DNA from: Microcebus murinus
Lineage: Eukaryota; Chordata; Mammalia; Primates; Cheirogaleidae
Length of the DNA stretch: 64,000 nt
Assembly (NCBI RefSeq): GCF_040939455.1
Contig: NC_134112.1
Span: 64,559,001-64,623,000, forward strand
Direction of reading: 5' to 3'
Under the pieces are notes generated by a model. That model worked only from the letters and a program-made list of their open reading frames with translations. It did no database searches and was not told the origin of the DNA. Both the position numbers and the translations under genes were made by a program. Below are positions 1 through 11,579 of the stretch, piece after piece (the first letter of the stretch is position 1; every line of letters begins with the position of its first letter).

Positions 1-640
1 TGTGCTACACAGATGTCCTCTCAGGATCGAGGCACTCGCTCCTTCAGCCTGTGGGAGCATTGGCAGAACTGTGTCCATCTCCGAGACTTGTCCTTTCCCA
101 AGGGAAGCACCTCATCTGAGATCATACCTCTGGTTTGGCCACACTCAGTTACTGGTCAATGAAGGGGAGCTACAAAGGCCCTTGCCTTAAGTTGGGACTA
201 CTTTGAAAGACCATTCTAACTGCAGAGCTCCTGTGCAACCAGCGGAGGCCTCAGTTGCAGCTTCACTGAAGTCCAACCTCTCTTCCTCCCATCCTGCTTG
301 CCTGTCCCCTGCAGGTCTTCTCCTGAGTACATCCCCAACAAAGCTCTGCATGAGAATCTCTGAGTCTGCTTCCAACTGAACCAAGACAATCCCAGATCAA
401 CTTTGAAGGTAGAATTAATGGGATTTGGGAACAGATTAGAGGGCCGAGAAAAGAATCTGTTATGTCTCTGAGGTTTCTGACATTCATGAGTAGGAGAATG
501 ATTATACCTTTTATTGAGCTGAGAAAGATGGATGATCATCAGTGGGTTTTGAATACGTTTTGTTTTAGAAGACACCAAGATTTGCCCGCTCAATCAGGAG
601 ATGTCCGATATGTAGTTAAATATATGAGTTGTCCACTTCT
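1..640. other. Unassigned non-coding sequence
   Basis: No repeat family, RNA gene or conserved exon is recognised. Short frames occur on both strands (for example 125 codons on the minus strand at 216-593), but they overlap each other, have no recognisable domain and are of a length expected by chance. Confidence 0.5.
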
Positions 641-1200
641 TCAGATCCCTGTTTCCACCTTGTCCTGGCCATCACGTTTCATCCTGAAATTCTGCAGTAG
701 CCCTGGACTCATGTTCCTGGTTCCAATCATGTTGCTCTTAAATTCCTTCTCCACTGTGTAGTTAGGGCAACATTATAAAATTTCATAATTTAAGTTTCCT
801 ACTTCAAATGTGTTCATGACTTCCCATTGTCCTGAGGATAAAGTCAAGGTCCTCTAATCTGGCTCACAAGGTCTGCCACCTGGACCCTGTACACCTTGTC
901 AGCCTTGTCTATTTTTCCCCTCTCATATATTTCACCAGTGAACTTTTTCCTGCCTTCAATGTACCCTATTTTGTCTTACGCGGGGCCTTTCCACATGGTG
1001 TTTGCTTTTCTGAGACAGTCTTCCCACTTTCCACTCTCCCTTCAAAGGGCTAACTCCTACTCATCTTTCAGGACCTAGTTTAAATGGTTATCTCTTCAGG
1101 GAAGACTTTCTGTCTTGGAAGGACCTCCCCCCTTTTGATGTATTTTCAGAGCTTACTGTACTTTTCTTATCATAATCCTTATTATACTTTTGTTTTGACA
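640..1200 (+). repeat. L2 LINE, ORF2 C-terminus and 3' region
   Basis: Matches the L2 3' half in sense orientation, with the landmark CTTCCCATTGTCCTGAGGAT near 822, then an ATCTGGCTCACAAGG block and a broken protein trace. The small frame at 896-1078 keeps the L2-typical ending ANSYSSFR, encoded just before the CAGGACCTAGTTTAAATGGTTA block. Stops and gaps show that the copy is ancient and dead. L2 is a CR1-clade element shared by all mammals, so it says nothing about species. Confidence 0.8.
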
Positions 1201-2010
1201 GGGTCCTTGGCAATTTATTTCAACATTCAGGGAAAGAAAAATCTGGTCTAAATCTACATAAAATTTTGTTTTAGTTTTCCATGGAGTCCTGTCTCTTCTT
1301 TTAGTCTCCTTTTATCATCAAATCAAAAAGCACTTAAAACAGATGACAACTCCCTATCTGAGACCCTAGGGTATAGGTTTCCATGAAAAGTAACTTCTAA
1401 GTCAGATAAAACTTAATGGACATGTCTCTTTACAACTCCTAGACCCACTTCCCATATCCCTTCCTGGGCACCAACATGGTAGAACTAGGAATCCTAATAG
1501 CAATAGCAGATTTCTCTCCTCACTTAACTGACGCACCCTAGGAAGAAGGAGGGGTTTCTAGCATCTGCCTGCTTTGCTCTCCTTTGTTGAACTTTGCTCT
1601 GGATGAATGTGTCATCCTGGCTTCAAGTTTCCCAAAGCTGCCCCTGATGGTGCTTTTAAGGCACATCACCTCTTCTGTGTAAAACACTCTGGTTATGATG
1701 CATTGTATCAATTTATTTTTTACCACTCATTAGGACTTTCTTCATCAGGTGCTACCCTGCCTAGGTATCTGTCCCTGAAATTCTGAAGGCATACACATGA
1801 GGGCAGAGGATTAGGAATTCTGGGTATTGGGGTTGTACTTGAGTATGAAGTTCAGCCTAAACTTCTTTATGGATTTCTCAAATTTGGGGACCCTTTCTAG
1901 AGAAAACTATGGGTTTTCCTTAGTTTTCCTTAACTAAGGGCTTAACCTTCACAGATTGACTTCAAGCCTTGAAAATGTCAAGAGCCACATGTAGCATTGG
2001 AACACGTTCT
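1200..2010. other. Unassigned non-coding sequence
   Basis: Nothing is recognised between the L2 copy and the next L1 fragment. A short direct repeat (TTTTCCTTAGTTTTCCTTAA near 1914) is visible. No credible frame. Confidence 0.45.
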
Positions 2011-2011
2011 T

Positions 2012-2320
2012 TTTTTTTTTTAATTTATTTTTTTATTTTGGTAAAATGCATGTAATATAAACTTTACCATCTTAACCATTTTTAGGCATACAGTTCAGTG
2101 GTATGAAATACATTCATAATGTTTGTTGTGCAACCATCATCACCATCCATCTCTGTAACTCTTTTCTTCTTATAAAACTAAAACACTATCCATTAAATAA
2201 TAACTCCCCATTCTCCCATCCCTCTAACCCTTGGCAACCATCATCTTACTTTCTGGTTCTTTATTTTTTGTTGTTCAGTTGGTTCTTGATGTCCACCTTC
2301 TGTATGACTCTTCATTAAAG
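2012..2320 (-). repeat. Old L1 (L1M-type) 3' end
   Basis: On the plus strand a T-rich tail is followed by ACCATCTTAACCATTTTTAG and TACAGTTCAGTGGTATGAAA, then CAACCATCATCACCATCCAT. Read in reverse these are the terminal 3' UTR of mammalian-wide L1M elements. Related 3' ends occur at 42785-43540 and 55117-55557. Confidence 0.8.
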
Positions 2321-2830
2321 ACACAGGCCAGAGATCATATCTAAATTCTACCCCTCAAACACCAGGGTCCAGTCAAAAAGAGTTTTATAGATACCAGTCA
2401 ATTTGGCAGCCTTTGCCACAGGCATTCAATGGTGAGTTATAGCTTGTATTCAGCAAACGTTCCACTTTACAGGTGATTTTCTGAGTGATCTCCTTTGGAG
2501 ATATGGAAGGCTGCATCATCCTGGACTTCCTGGCTGAGAAGTAGATTAACCATCCAACTTGGAATTGCACTAATTGATTGCCTGGCTATAAGCAAAGTGA
2601 CCATCCTGGTTGGCCAGATCTATACACAAAGACTTTGCTTATGACCCCAGATCTCATCCATGGATCCCTATAGACAGTGGCCCTCAAAGGTGCCCCTCCT
2701 TCAAAGATGGTGATGTCAGGAAACTTGTGGCAGAAATATGTAAAACTGTTAGAGGTTCTTGTCATTAGGGCATGAAACTTGGAAGAAGATGATCAGAGGC
2801 AGATCTTGTGGCCATTCTGTAGAATTCCTT
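2320..2830. other. Unassigned non-coding sequence
   Basis: No family recognised; only short frames. Confidence 0.4.
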
Positions 2831-3010
2831 GTTTTTTCAGGGAACACTAGGGTCAATGGCAAAATAGTCACTTTTTTATTTGTCTCAGATTGTCTTTCCC
2901 CATTGTGGTGTGACTCTTAGGGCAGAGGCTGTGTCTGAGTTATTCACTGCTGTATCCCTGGTGCTTGGAGGGTGTCTAGGAGGAAGCCCATGGGAGTCAC
3001 TCAATATATA
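2830..3010 (+). repeat. L2 LINE 3' terminus
   Basis: Contains the diverged L2 end wording: GGGCAGAGGCTGTGTCTGAG, TTCACTGCTGTATCCCTGGT and the final CACTCAATATATATTC. Sense orientation, strongly diverged. Confidence 0.75.
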
Positions 3011-3439
3011 TTCATGCTGCTAATAATGGATGGCTGACCTGCAGATTTCAACAGGGTATACCTGAATTTGTGCTTTATTTCAGCCTGGTTTTGGGACTGG
3101 GTAGTTTGCCTCAACTGTTCCTCCTCCATGCTCCCTTGAGGTCTTGTCCTTTCTAACCTGCTCTGCCCACCACCAAGGTGAGGTTCTTAGTCTGGATCCC
3201 TGATGCGATGGCACTTCTTTCCTTTGGGGTCTGCACTGAAGTCCATGGGGAGTACTGTGCATTGTCTTCCACTACACATTGTTGTAGCTATTTTCAATGC
3301 CTCTCTTCTGCAGAGATTATAATCGTCGTGAAGGCAAGCATACTGCCTGTGTATTGGCAGAATCTTTCCGAGTCCTGTCATACAGTAAGAGAAAAGGAAA
3401 TCTTGAATCCCTAAAGGGGCTGCGCATTTCTGGCAAGCT

Positions 3440-3545
3440 AACTAAGTGACCTTGGGAAACATCCTTTACCACTCTAGGCCTAAGTTTTCCCATCAGAAAA
3501 ATGAGAAGTTGAATTCTGATCTCTAAGATTTGACCTGAACCTTTG
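3440..3545 (+). repeat. MIR SINE fragment
   Basis: The core reads GTGACCTTGGGAAACATCC and GCCTAAGTTTTCCCATCAGA followed by AAAATGAGAAGTTGAATTCT, a diverged match to the central and 3' part of MIR or MIR3. The fragment lacks the tRNA-derived head. Confidence 0.65.
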
Positions 3546-3559
3546 AATCAATAATTTTC

Positions 3560-6500
3560 CTTGCCCTGTGGTAAATCATTTTAGATTGCTTGGTAGAGCT
3601 ATTTATGCCTTTCTGAGGGCTTTATTAATAAACAACAAGGATCAATGAAATAATGAGTAACATGCTATGTGGGAGATTCACTTAGAAAAAGGTATTTTAC
3701 ATCATCTTCCTACATCTTCTCATCCTCACTTTTTTTTGCCTAAAGGACAGATAGAATGCTGGCTCTCTCTGTTTTGGGTGTTGTAATACTAATTTCCATC
3801 TTTCAATGCAGTAATGCAAAATTTCTAATTCAGCTAACTTGCCAACTGTATTTGAAAAATCACTTGCATTTTTCATATATGTGGAGTGCCAGATATATTA
3901 CTCTCAGCAGCAGCCTACTTTTATGAGTATTTATTTTTAATGTAAAACTTCACTATGTGTCTTTCTTACTATGTTTGGCTTAAAGCATTGCTAACTGTCG
4001 TACTTACTTTATTTGGAAGGTGAATTTATGTGTTGATCTGGCTTCCATCTCATTCATAGGCTTTTAGTGGGTGAATCCAAGGAACAAATTCAATAGGTAT
4101 GACTACCTCTTCGTCTATGGATTTAGCATGATTCTAAACTTGACAATTAACAGAAAGTAAAATCCTCTTCCAAATGTGATTAGCTGGGTGTAGTAGACTT
4201 GAATCATGTGGTAAAACCCAGTATTATAAGTGGCATCCTATTCTCCTAATGTTTCATTTTATATACAGAGACAGTGCAATGAAGAGAATGACTTCTGAAA
4301 TGATCCATGAAATCTATGCTATTCTATGAGCCCAGGATAAGATAAAAAAACAAAACTAAACTAAACCCACCTACATGTATTTTATATTTATGCATTGATT
4401 ATGTATCTTTTTATCTTTTATCTGTACTTTTCAGTGGCTGCTAAATACTTGATTTTGAAATTATTCTCATTTCCTTTCCTTTTCCTATTTCAAAAAATCT
4501 CCATTTTCTACATGGAAGTTTATGTTAAAGCTATTTTTTTCCACTTTTGTTTCACTTAATGATTACACCTGTATATAGATTGTCTTAAGATCATGCCCTA
4601 ACAAGAACAAATGCTGCTTTTCTTGTGAATAATTGCAAGGAAAGCCCAGGCAAATAGTCCATATTCTTCTGGATTTGTAATGCAAATTTTATGACAGGCT
4701 ATTACAACTGAACAGCAGTCTCATAGGTGTGGAATATGAGAACTATGATGGAAAGAAGCTGAGTGCTATTTAAGAAGCAGATAAAAAGAATGTGAATTAA
4801 ACAGAATTAGCAAAGGGATGAGTTTTGCCGTGTACACCGTGAGTGAGGAAACCATGGAACCCTAGAAGATTTCTATCAGTCAGGTGTGTGGGGATTCTTT
4901 GGGTTGGAAAACGTACTCTGTTGTGTGAGCCTCATTAGCATCACAGTCTTGAGTGCCTATCATAACGCCCAAATGCAGCTGTGAGCACTGCCGTGGGGCT
5001 CTCAACACCTGCCATGCATGGATCACTAATCAGAGCCCAGCTTGCACTACCTTTGAATTCCGACCCATCAATTCAGCTTGGGAAGGGAAGCACAGTGCAC
5101 AGAGGTAAAGATAGTAAACAGTGTTTGGAGGAAGTGCTGGATCAAAAGTCCTATGGGCGTTTGTCTTCACAGAGCATTGAATGAGAAGGGCAGGCTCAGC
5201 ATGGGGCTCCCCAAATTTCCCCATCCGTGAGCAAGCTGCATGTACTCCCAAGGATGAATGATGCTTCCTTTGCAGAGCCTGCCCTGTCACTCTGTGCTGT
5301 CAGCAATAACGCCAATTAGTGTCAATTTTCATGACGGCTCTTGAGAACTAAAGGGGGACCCATGTCTTGGCTACTAAAATAGGAATTTGGTTTTCTATTC
5401 AAATCATGAGAAAAATGAAAATTCTTCGTGGATCTGCAGATATGAATGGGGGAATGAGTCAATCATTTGACTACCATAAACAATATTTTTGTCTAGGTGA
5501 TTGATGCTTATTCTTTGGGGAAGTGTTCTGGGCATGGCAGCTTCTGTGGTCTGAATCTGCATATGAGATAAGAATGCCTCCCAGTGCATTTTGTTTCTAT
5601 TTTGGTGCAATGATAGCATTCACCTGGAATATGTTTTCCAAAAGTGGTGCTGGATTCACTCTCCTTTTAGACAGATGACTTGCATTCTCACACTGTCTAG
5701 GCTGAGTGTATGGGCAGCTTGTAGGGATTGGAAAAGAGGTTTTGGGCTTGCATTGGTGAACTGTGTCTCCTTAGGATGAGATTCTAAATTATTTGGCTGG
5801 CTGATGTGTTTTTAACACAGTCTAATCTTGGCGAGGAAGTGCTTGCCCTGGACTTGTTTCTTATTTGTTTGCTTTCCTTTAATTATCCTTCTGTTTGGGG
5901 AAAGAACTGAACTGCCCAAGTGGCAAAAACAGAGAGCATTATCTCTATCCAGCACAAATCTCATGTCAATGCTGACAATCCAGTAGCACAGAGATAGTTA
6001 CAATTATAGCCTAACACAGAAAAATACTTTTGTAAACAGAGATTCAATCCTGGCGATGAGAGCTAGCTCAAGATGTGAAACTAGTTTACCCTTGCAAGTC
6101 AAGCTGACATAGAAAACTGACTAGACAAGACAAAACCCTTGAGTTTTCCTCTTAGTACATAAAAAAGAAAGAAGAGCCATCACTTTCTCTGCCAAATTCT
6201 GGGTGATCCATCACTGCATATTCTCTCTGTTTCTAGTAACACTTTATACTACCAACGACATGGTAGGAATGGCATGGCTGTTTAAAGACTGAGTCCATCC
6301 AGACTTAAAAAGGAGTCAGGTAACATTTCCATTTTTGTTCTATGGTGTGTTACTCTTCCTTTCTAAACATGCGGCAGAATCTAAAAGCGTTTGTTGGACT
6401 GCCTCAGCATGACACACTTCCCCTCTTTTACTGATTTCAGCTATGAGCTTGGCATGCTTCTCACAGTTTTGCTGAGGAGTATGATTTAGGACTTAGGTTG

Positions 6501-7430
6501 AAATTTTAAGACTCGAACTAAGAAACATTAAGAAATCCACCCTACCAAAGCTTTCTTTAAATATAAAAATGCAGTAAATATTTATCAGAAATTTGAAACA
6601 AATACTAAAAGCTATGTTCAGGATCCATACAACATTATTACTAAGAAAATGAATAGATTAACTTAAAAATAATTTGGGATGTTTTCATATCTTATTCATA
6701 GTGGTATTTTAAACAATCTATGTGATTCTGGTAATGGTATCATTTTGTTCCCTGTTTAAAATCATACAGTGAATAACAGCATCTATTGCTACCTGGGAGG
6801 GCTCTTGTAAATATGTCAGGGATGGATGAGAGAGGGTTTGGGGGGAGGCAGGGCAGGAAGGAGTGAGAATGATGATGGAGAGAGTAGACTGGTATCCATT
6901 TCTCACCTGGTTCAGAGGACTTAAAATTTTGAGCTCTTGAAGAGGGATTGAAGAACAAGCTGAGAGAAAGAATGATTTATAGAGATTTTATGAGATCCTG
7001 GGCACAGGCAGGATTGTTCTCAGGACAGGCATTAAAGAATGGCACAGGATTGAGTGAAGGAGACAATGTTCTGAAATTTTAAGGGGTGGCCAAAGCTTTG
7101 GAAATTTCTTCAGGGAGCACTTTGGGCTGTATATTGACATGTTCCTGATGCTGCTGTGAGCACTGGTGGGGCTTCTCTGTATAGCTTCTGGTGGCACATG
7201 TGAACAAGTGGGGTAGCTCAGGATAGGAAGACTGTCTGGATGCAAGAAGATGGCCATTGCACACAGATTGGTAAGCGAGGGCAGCCGAGACCTCCATTGT
7301 GTGGGGTGAAAACCATGCTATCATACTTAGTACACACAAAGGAATGTGACCTCATTTTTATAGTCAGAAGCTGGTGAAGAAAGACTTTATGATCAGAAGC
7401 TATATTGGGACTAAATGAAATAATGTATGT
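3560..7430. other. Long stretch with no recognised element
   Basis: About 3.9 kb of AT-rich sequence with no repeat I can name. Many frames of 60-90 codons occur on both strands, especially on the minus strand at 6718-7457, but they overlap in different frames and show no domain. Non-coding, probably unique sequence or unrecognisably old repeats. Confidence 0.45.
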
Positions 7431-7439
7431 AAAATACTT

Positions 7440-8850
7440 GTTTGGCTTCCTAGTCAAGATGGCTAATTGAGCACACGTATTAATTTCCTTTCCCTCTCAA
7501 GACCCCAGTAAAATCTTAAAGCCTGAGAAATTAATCCCCTTAGTGGCAAAGAGAAGAGTAAAGTAACAACAGCTTACAGGATATTTCAGCCCTTACCTGG
7601 AAGATGAAAGAGACAGGACCATGTGGGTGTGTCCAACAGAGTTGGAGCCAGAGGCCAGAAATAAGTCAAGCAGAAGCTGGGAAGACTTAGGGCTGCTACT
7701 CTGGCATTTGTGGCTGTTTCATTACCCTCTACTCTAAGGTGAAATCTATCAGATGATAAGTCCTATTCACACACAGCTCCTGGTCCAACTTCCTATTCAT
7801 AAAGAGACCAGGTAGGAAAAAAGACCTATCTATATGACAAGAGGAAAATATCACAGAGGAAAAAAACCAATTCAGAGAACAAAATATATCTTACAATAAA
7901 TACAAACAAATTGCTAACTTGACTGATAAAACAAGATCAACATTTTGTAAAAACAATACCAAGAAAGAACTCTTGGTAATTAAAGATATTACTGCAAAAC
8001 AAGAAGAACATGGTAATAAGTCAGAAATTAAAATCAAAGAGTGGAACATTTTCCTGAGGTTGGGGAGGGAGAGAAAGAGAAGGAGAAATAGATCTGTAGG
8101 AAGGTCAGCTATAACATTGACCTAATAGGAGTTTCAGAGAAAAGAGAAGAAAAATGAGGAATCGAGCAAATCAATAATAGGGGGAAAAACGCCCAGAGTC
8201 TTTAGATTAAAATGCCCCACCAAATACAAAGTATAATAAATGAGAACACACACACACAAAAATTACAGCCATTATCATAATATTTTAGAATAACAAAGAT
8301 AAAAAACACATACTCTACAAATAGTAAGAAAGAAAAAAATTTACCCCATGAGTGAGAATCAGTTTGTCAACAAACTTCACATTAACAATCGTCAATACTA
8401 GAAAATTGTGGAGCAATGTCTTTAAAGCTCTAGAGGAAATTGTTTTGAATTTAGACTTCCATACCCACTCAATTGTAAATGTAAACACATTTCTGAGGTG
8501 CAAAGACCCAGGACATTTACCTTCTATACATTTTTTTAAAGGATTTGAGGACTTTCCCAAGTACTACAAATTTGAACACCAATAAGAAGGAAGATGAGTG
8601 ACTTAAGAATGGTGGAATTAACTTCAAAGTCCATTGGAAACACAGGATATCACCTATCTAAGCCTAGAAATCAAGTACCATGAAGAATCTGCTGAAGAAG
8701 AGTGGAGTACATTTCAAGCAGTAGATGAGAATTTTACAAATATTTAGGAGCATGTATTTGTCATATTTTTTAAAAAGAAAATATCTGAAATCTAGACTAT
8801 GCTTGACAAATATTCCTTTCCCACATCCTTATACTTTATAAAAGTTTTAC
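7440..8850 (+). repeat. Ancient L1-like 5' region, copy A
   Basis: Begins near AGTCAAGATGGCTAATTGAG, the kind of start seen in old L1 5' ends, and later carries a TTTTGAATTTAGACTTCCAT block that resembles the 'attctatacccagcc' region of old L1 elements. The segment AGGAAAAAAACCAATTCAGA near 7858 recurs in copy B at 33400-35050. Reading frames are decayed; a 68-codon lysine- and arginine-rich frame at 7919-8125 could be an ORF1-like relic but is not convincing. The family name (L1M 5' end or HAL1) is uncertain. Confidence 0.45.
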
Positions 8851-8856
8851 ATTGGT

Positions 8857-8958
8857 GGGTGTCTATTGTGCTGATCTATGTGTAATGCAGTTCTGAGTGT
8901 TTCCTTCAGGGCAGGTCTGGTCTTGAGAAATTTCCTCAGTGTTTGCTTGTCTGGAAAC
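8857..8958 (-). repeat. Inverted 5' piece of strepsirrhine L1
   Basis: The plus strand reads TTTCCTTCAGGGCAGGTCTG and CTCAGTGTTTGCTTGTCTGG, wording that belongs to the antisense strand of L1 upstream of the ORF2 end. It abuts a sense-oriented L1 segment at about 8959. The layout is the classic 5'-inversion form of an L1 insertion. Confidence 0.6.
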
Positions 8959-10375
8959 TATACTACAGGGATATAGTAACCGAAACAGCATTGTATTGGC
9001 ACAAAATAGAGACATAGACCAATGGAACAGAACTGAGAACCCAGATATAAAACCATCCACATATAGCCAACTGATCTTTGACAAAGAAGACAACAATGTA
9101 CTTTGGGAAAAAGAAGCTTTATTCAATAAATGGTGCTGGGAAAATTGGATAGCCACATGCAGAAGAATAAAAAAGGATCCATATCTCTCACCATTTACAA
9201 AAATTAACTCAAGATGAATAAAAGACTTAAAAGTAAGGTATGAAAGCATAAGAATTCTAAAAGAAAATGTTGGAAAAAGTCTAGATATCTCCCTATGCAA
9301 AGAATTTATGAAAAAGACCCCAAGGGCAATCACAGCAACAGAAATTAATAAATGGGACTTAATTAAATTAAAAGGCTTCACAACTAAGTAAATAATCAAC
9401 AGGGCAAATAGACAACCTACAAAATGGGAGGAAATATTCACAAGCTATACATCTGATAAAGGGCTAATATCCAGAATCTATAAAGAACTCAGGAAAATCA
9501 GCAAGAAAACAAGCAACCCCATTAAGAAGTGGACAAAAGGTATGAACAGAAACTTTTCGAAAGAAGGTAGAAGAATGGCCAATAAACATATGGTAAGATG
9601 CTCAGCATCACTAATCAGAGAAATTAAATTAATAAAACCACAATAAGATGTCACCTAATCCCAGTTAGAATGGTTTTAATTAAAAAGTTAAAAAAACAAT
9701 AGATGCTAGCATTAGATGCAGAGAGAAAGGAACACTTATACACTATTGGGGGGACTGCAAATTTTTACAACCTCTATGGAAAATAGTACGGAGATTCCAC
9801 AAAGAACTAAAAGTAGACCTACCATTCAATCCAGCAACCCCACTCCTGCATATTTACCCATAGGAAAAGAAGTCATTTTATGAAAAACAACAAAAACACC
9901 TGTACTCTAATGTTTATTGCAGCACGATTCACAATTGCAAAAATGTGGAATCAATCCAAATAACCATCAATTCATGAGTGGATTAACAAAATGTGCTATA
10001 TGTATACCATGGAGTTCTCAGCCATAGAAAAGGATGAATTAATGACTCTTGCAACAATTTGGATGGAGCTGGAGACCATTCTTCTAAGAGAAGTATATAA
10101 AGAATAGAAAAACACCACATGTACTTGCTATTAAATTGGAACAAAACAATAAGCACACATGTGCATGGTTGGAAGTAAAACTCAGTGGAAATCAAGCAAG
10201 GAGAAGAGGGAAGGAGAGGATGGGCAAAAACCTACTTAATGGGGACAATGAACACTATGCAGATGATGGGCAGGCACTCTTATAGCCCTACTCAAGCATT
10301 ACAAAAGGGATCCCTGTAAACAAAAGCATTTTTGCGCCTGTAATATTTTGAAATAAGCCAATACAATAAAATGGC
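8959..10375 (+). mobile_element. 5'-truncated strepsirrhine L1, ORF2 end and 3' UTR
   Basis: The 5' part encodes a broken ORF2 C-terminus with the L1 landmarks [18 protein letters not shown] and [15 protein letters not shown], in frame from about 8960 to 9217 and then disrupted by stops. No endonuclease or reverse-transcriptase catalytic motif is included. Non-coding 3' UTR follows from about 10190, with GGATGGGCAAAAACCTACTT, GATGATGGGCAGGCACTC and TGTAATATTTTGAAATAAGC. The tail is weak rather than a clean poly(A). The 192-codon minus-strand frame at 8863-9441 is simply opposite this element. Confidence 0.85.
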
Positions 10376-10500
10376 ATAGTATTTGTATATAACCTACACT
10401 CATTTTCTTTTATACTTTAAATCATCTCTAGATTGCTTGTGTTACCTAATACAATATAAACACTATATTTGTAAAGAAAAGAAATTCCCTAGCAAGCAGT
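10376..10500. repeat. Old interspersed-repeat fragment, unnamed
   Basis: TTGTATATAACCTACACTCA and TACTTTAAATCATCTCTAGA followed by ACCTAATACAATATAAACAC look like a frequent old mammalian interspersed repeat, possibly a Tigger-type DNA transposon. I cannot name it with confidence. If correct, the upstream L1 inserted into or beside it. Confidence 0.35.
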
Positions 10501-10548
10501 TCTAAGTCATTCTTTAATGTGACCCTTTTGACTTCCCAATTTTAGTTC

Positions 10549-10700
10549 TGTGACTCTCAAACTTTAATGTGCATTCATATCACCTAGTGGATCCTGTTAA
10601 AATGCAGGTTCTGATTCAGCAGTACTGAGATAGGGCCTAAGGTTTTCTGTGTTTCTAACAAGCTCTTGCTGCTGATCTGTGAAGCACATTTTGAGTAGGA
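10549..10700 (+). mobile_element. MER5-like hAT-Charlie fragment
   Basis: CTCTCAAACTTTAATGTGCA, AATGCAGGTTCTGATTCAGC and TTTCTAACAAGCTC follow the MER5A order from the left terminal repeat inward. Non-autonomous and long dead, about 150 bp; the right terminus is eroded. Confidence 0.7.
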
Positions 10701-10709
10701 TGAATATCC

Positions 10710-11490
10710 ATGGATATCCCTACCTCCTTCTTCATAAGTTGTATTTTCCTCCTCCTTTACATGTTTGATGACTTTTGATTGGGTGCCAGACACTTTGAGT
10801 GTTACCCTGTTGGACGCTGGATATTTTCATATTCTCATGAATATTCTCGAGTTTAGTGCTGGAGTGCATCTAAGTTACTTGGAAACAGTTTGAGCCTTTT
10901 GAGGATTGCTTTTAAACTTTATTAGGTGAGTCCAGAGCAGTCTTTACTTGACGGCTCATTTTACCCCACTACCAAGGGGTAAAATACTCTTTTGAGTTTC
11001 TGCCCAACACTCTAACAGTTATGAGTCTTTTACTCTGGCTGTTGGGAACACAAATTATTCCTTGTCCTGTATGAGCTCCAGGGTGGTTCTTTTGTCTGCC
11101 TTTGGTAGTTTCTTCATGCAAATGCATGGATTAGTGTTCATTTGATGTTTCATTTGAGGTGAACCCTCTGCAGATCTCTGGAGTTCTCTCCTTGTTATAG
11201 GTTCCTGTTTTCCTTTACTCTGCCTTGTACCTTCTAATTTGCCCTAGCCTCCTTGGTTTCTCAACTCTATCTCCTTAACTTAGGGAGACTGTTGGTCTCT
11301 TTATGGTTTCTCCTTCATGCAGCCTGGAAACTCTTATAGGCCCATTAGTTTCCCTTCTTTCAGAGAGTACTGTCTTATGCCACCTGATGTCCACTGTCTA
11401 ACAATCGTTGTTTTTATATATTTTTCCCAGGATCCTAGGCATAAAGAAAAATATGGACCATTACCCCATCTTGTCCAGATGTAGAAGTCC
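10710..11490 (-). repeat. L1ME-type 3' UTR
   Basis: The plus strand carries GTGCCAGACACTTTGAGTGT, TTACTTGGAAACAGTTTGAG, CTCTGCAGATCTCTGGAGTT and CTTAGGGAGACTGTTGGTCT. In reverse this is the long 3' UTR of ancient L1ME elements. No coding portion survives in recognisable form. Confidence 0.75.
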
Positions 11491-11579
11491 CCCAGATATT
11501 CTTTTCTATCCCTATAATCTTTATTTATCTTAGTGTCAAGTACTGTGGAGATTTTTCGCTGCTTGCAAACTAACAAGTT

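Noticed and set aside
216..593. 125-codon minus-strand frame near the left edge
   Set aside because: No recognisable domain, no splice or promoter context, and overlapping frames on both strands of similar quality.
8863..9441. 192-codon minus-strand open frame, the longest in the window
   Set aside because: It lies antisense to L1 ORF2 sequence on the plus strand and has no domain; frames opposite A-rich L1 coding DNA are commonly open by composition.
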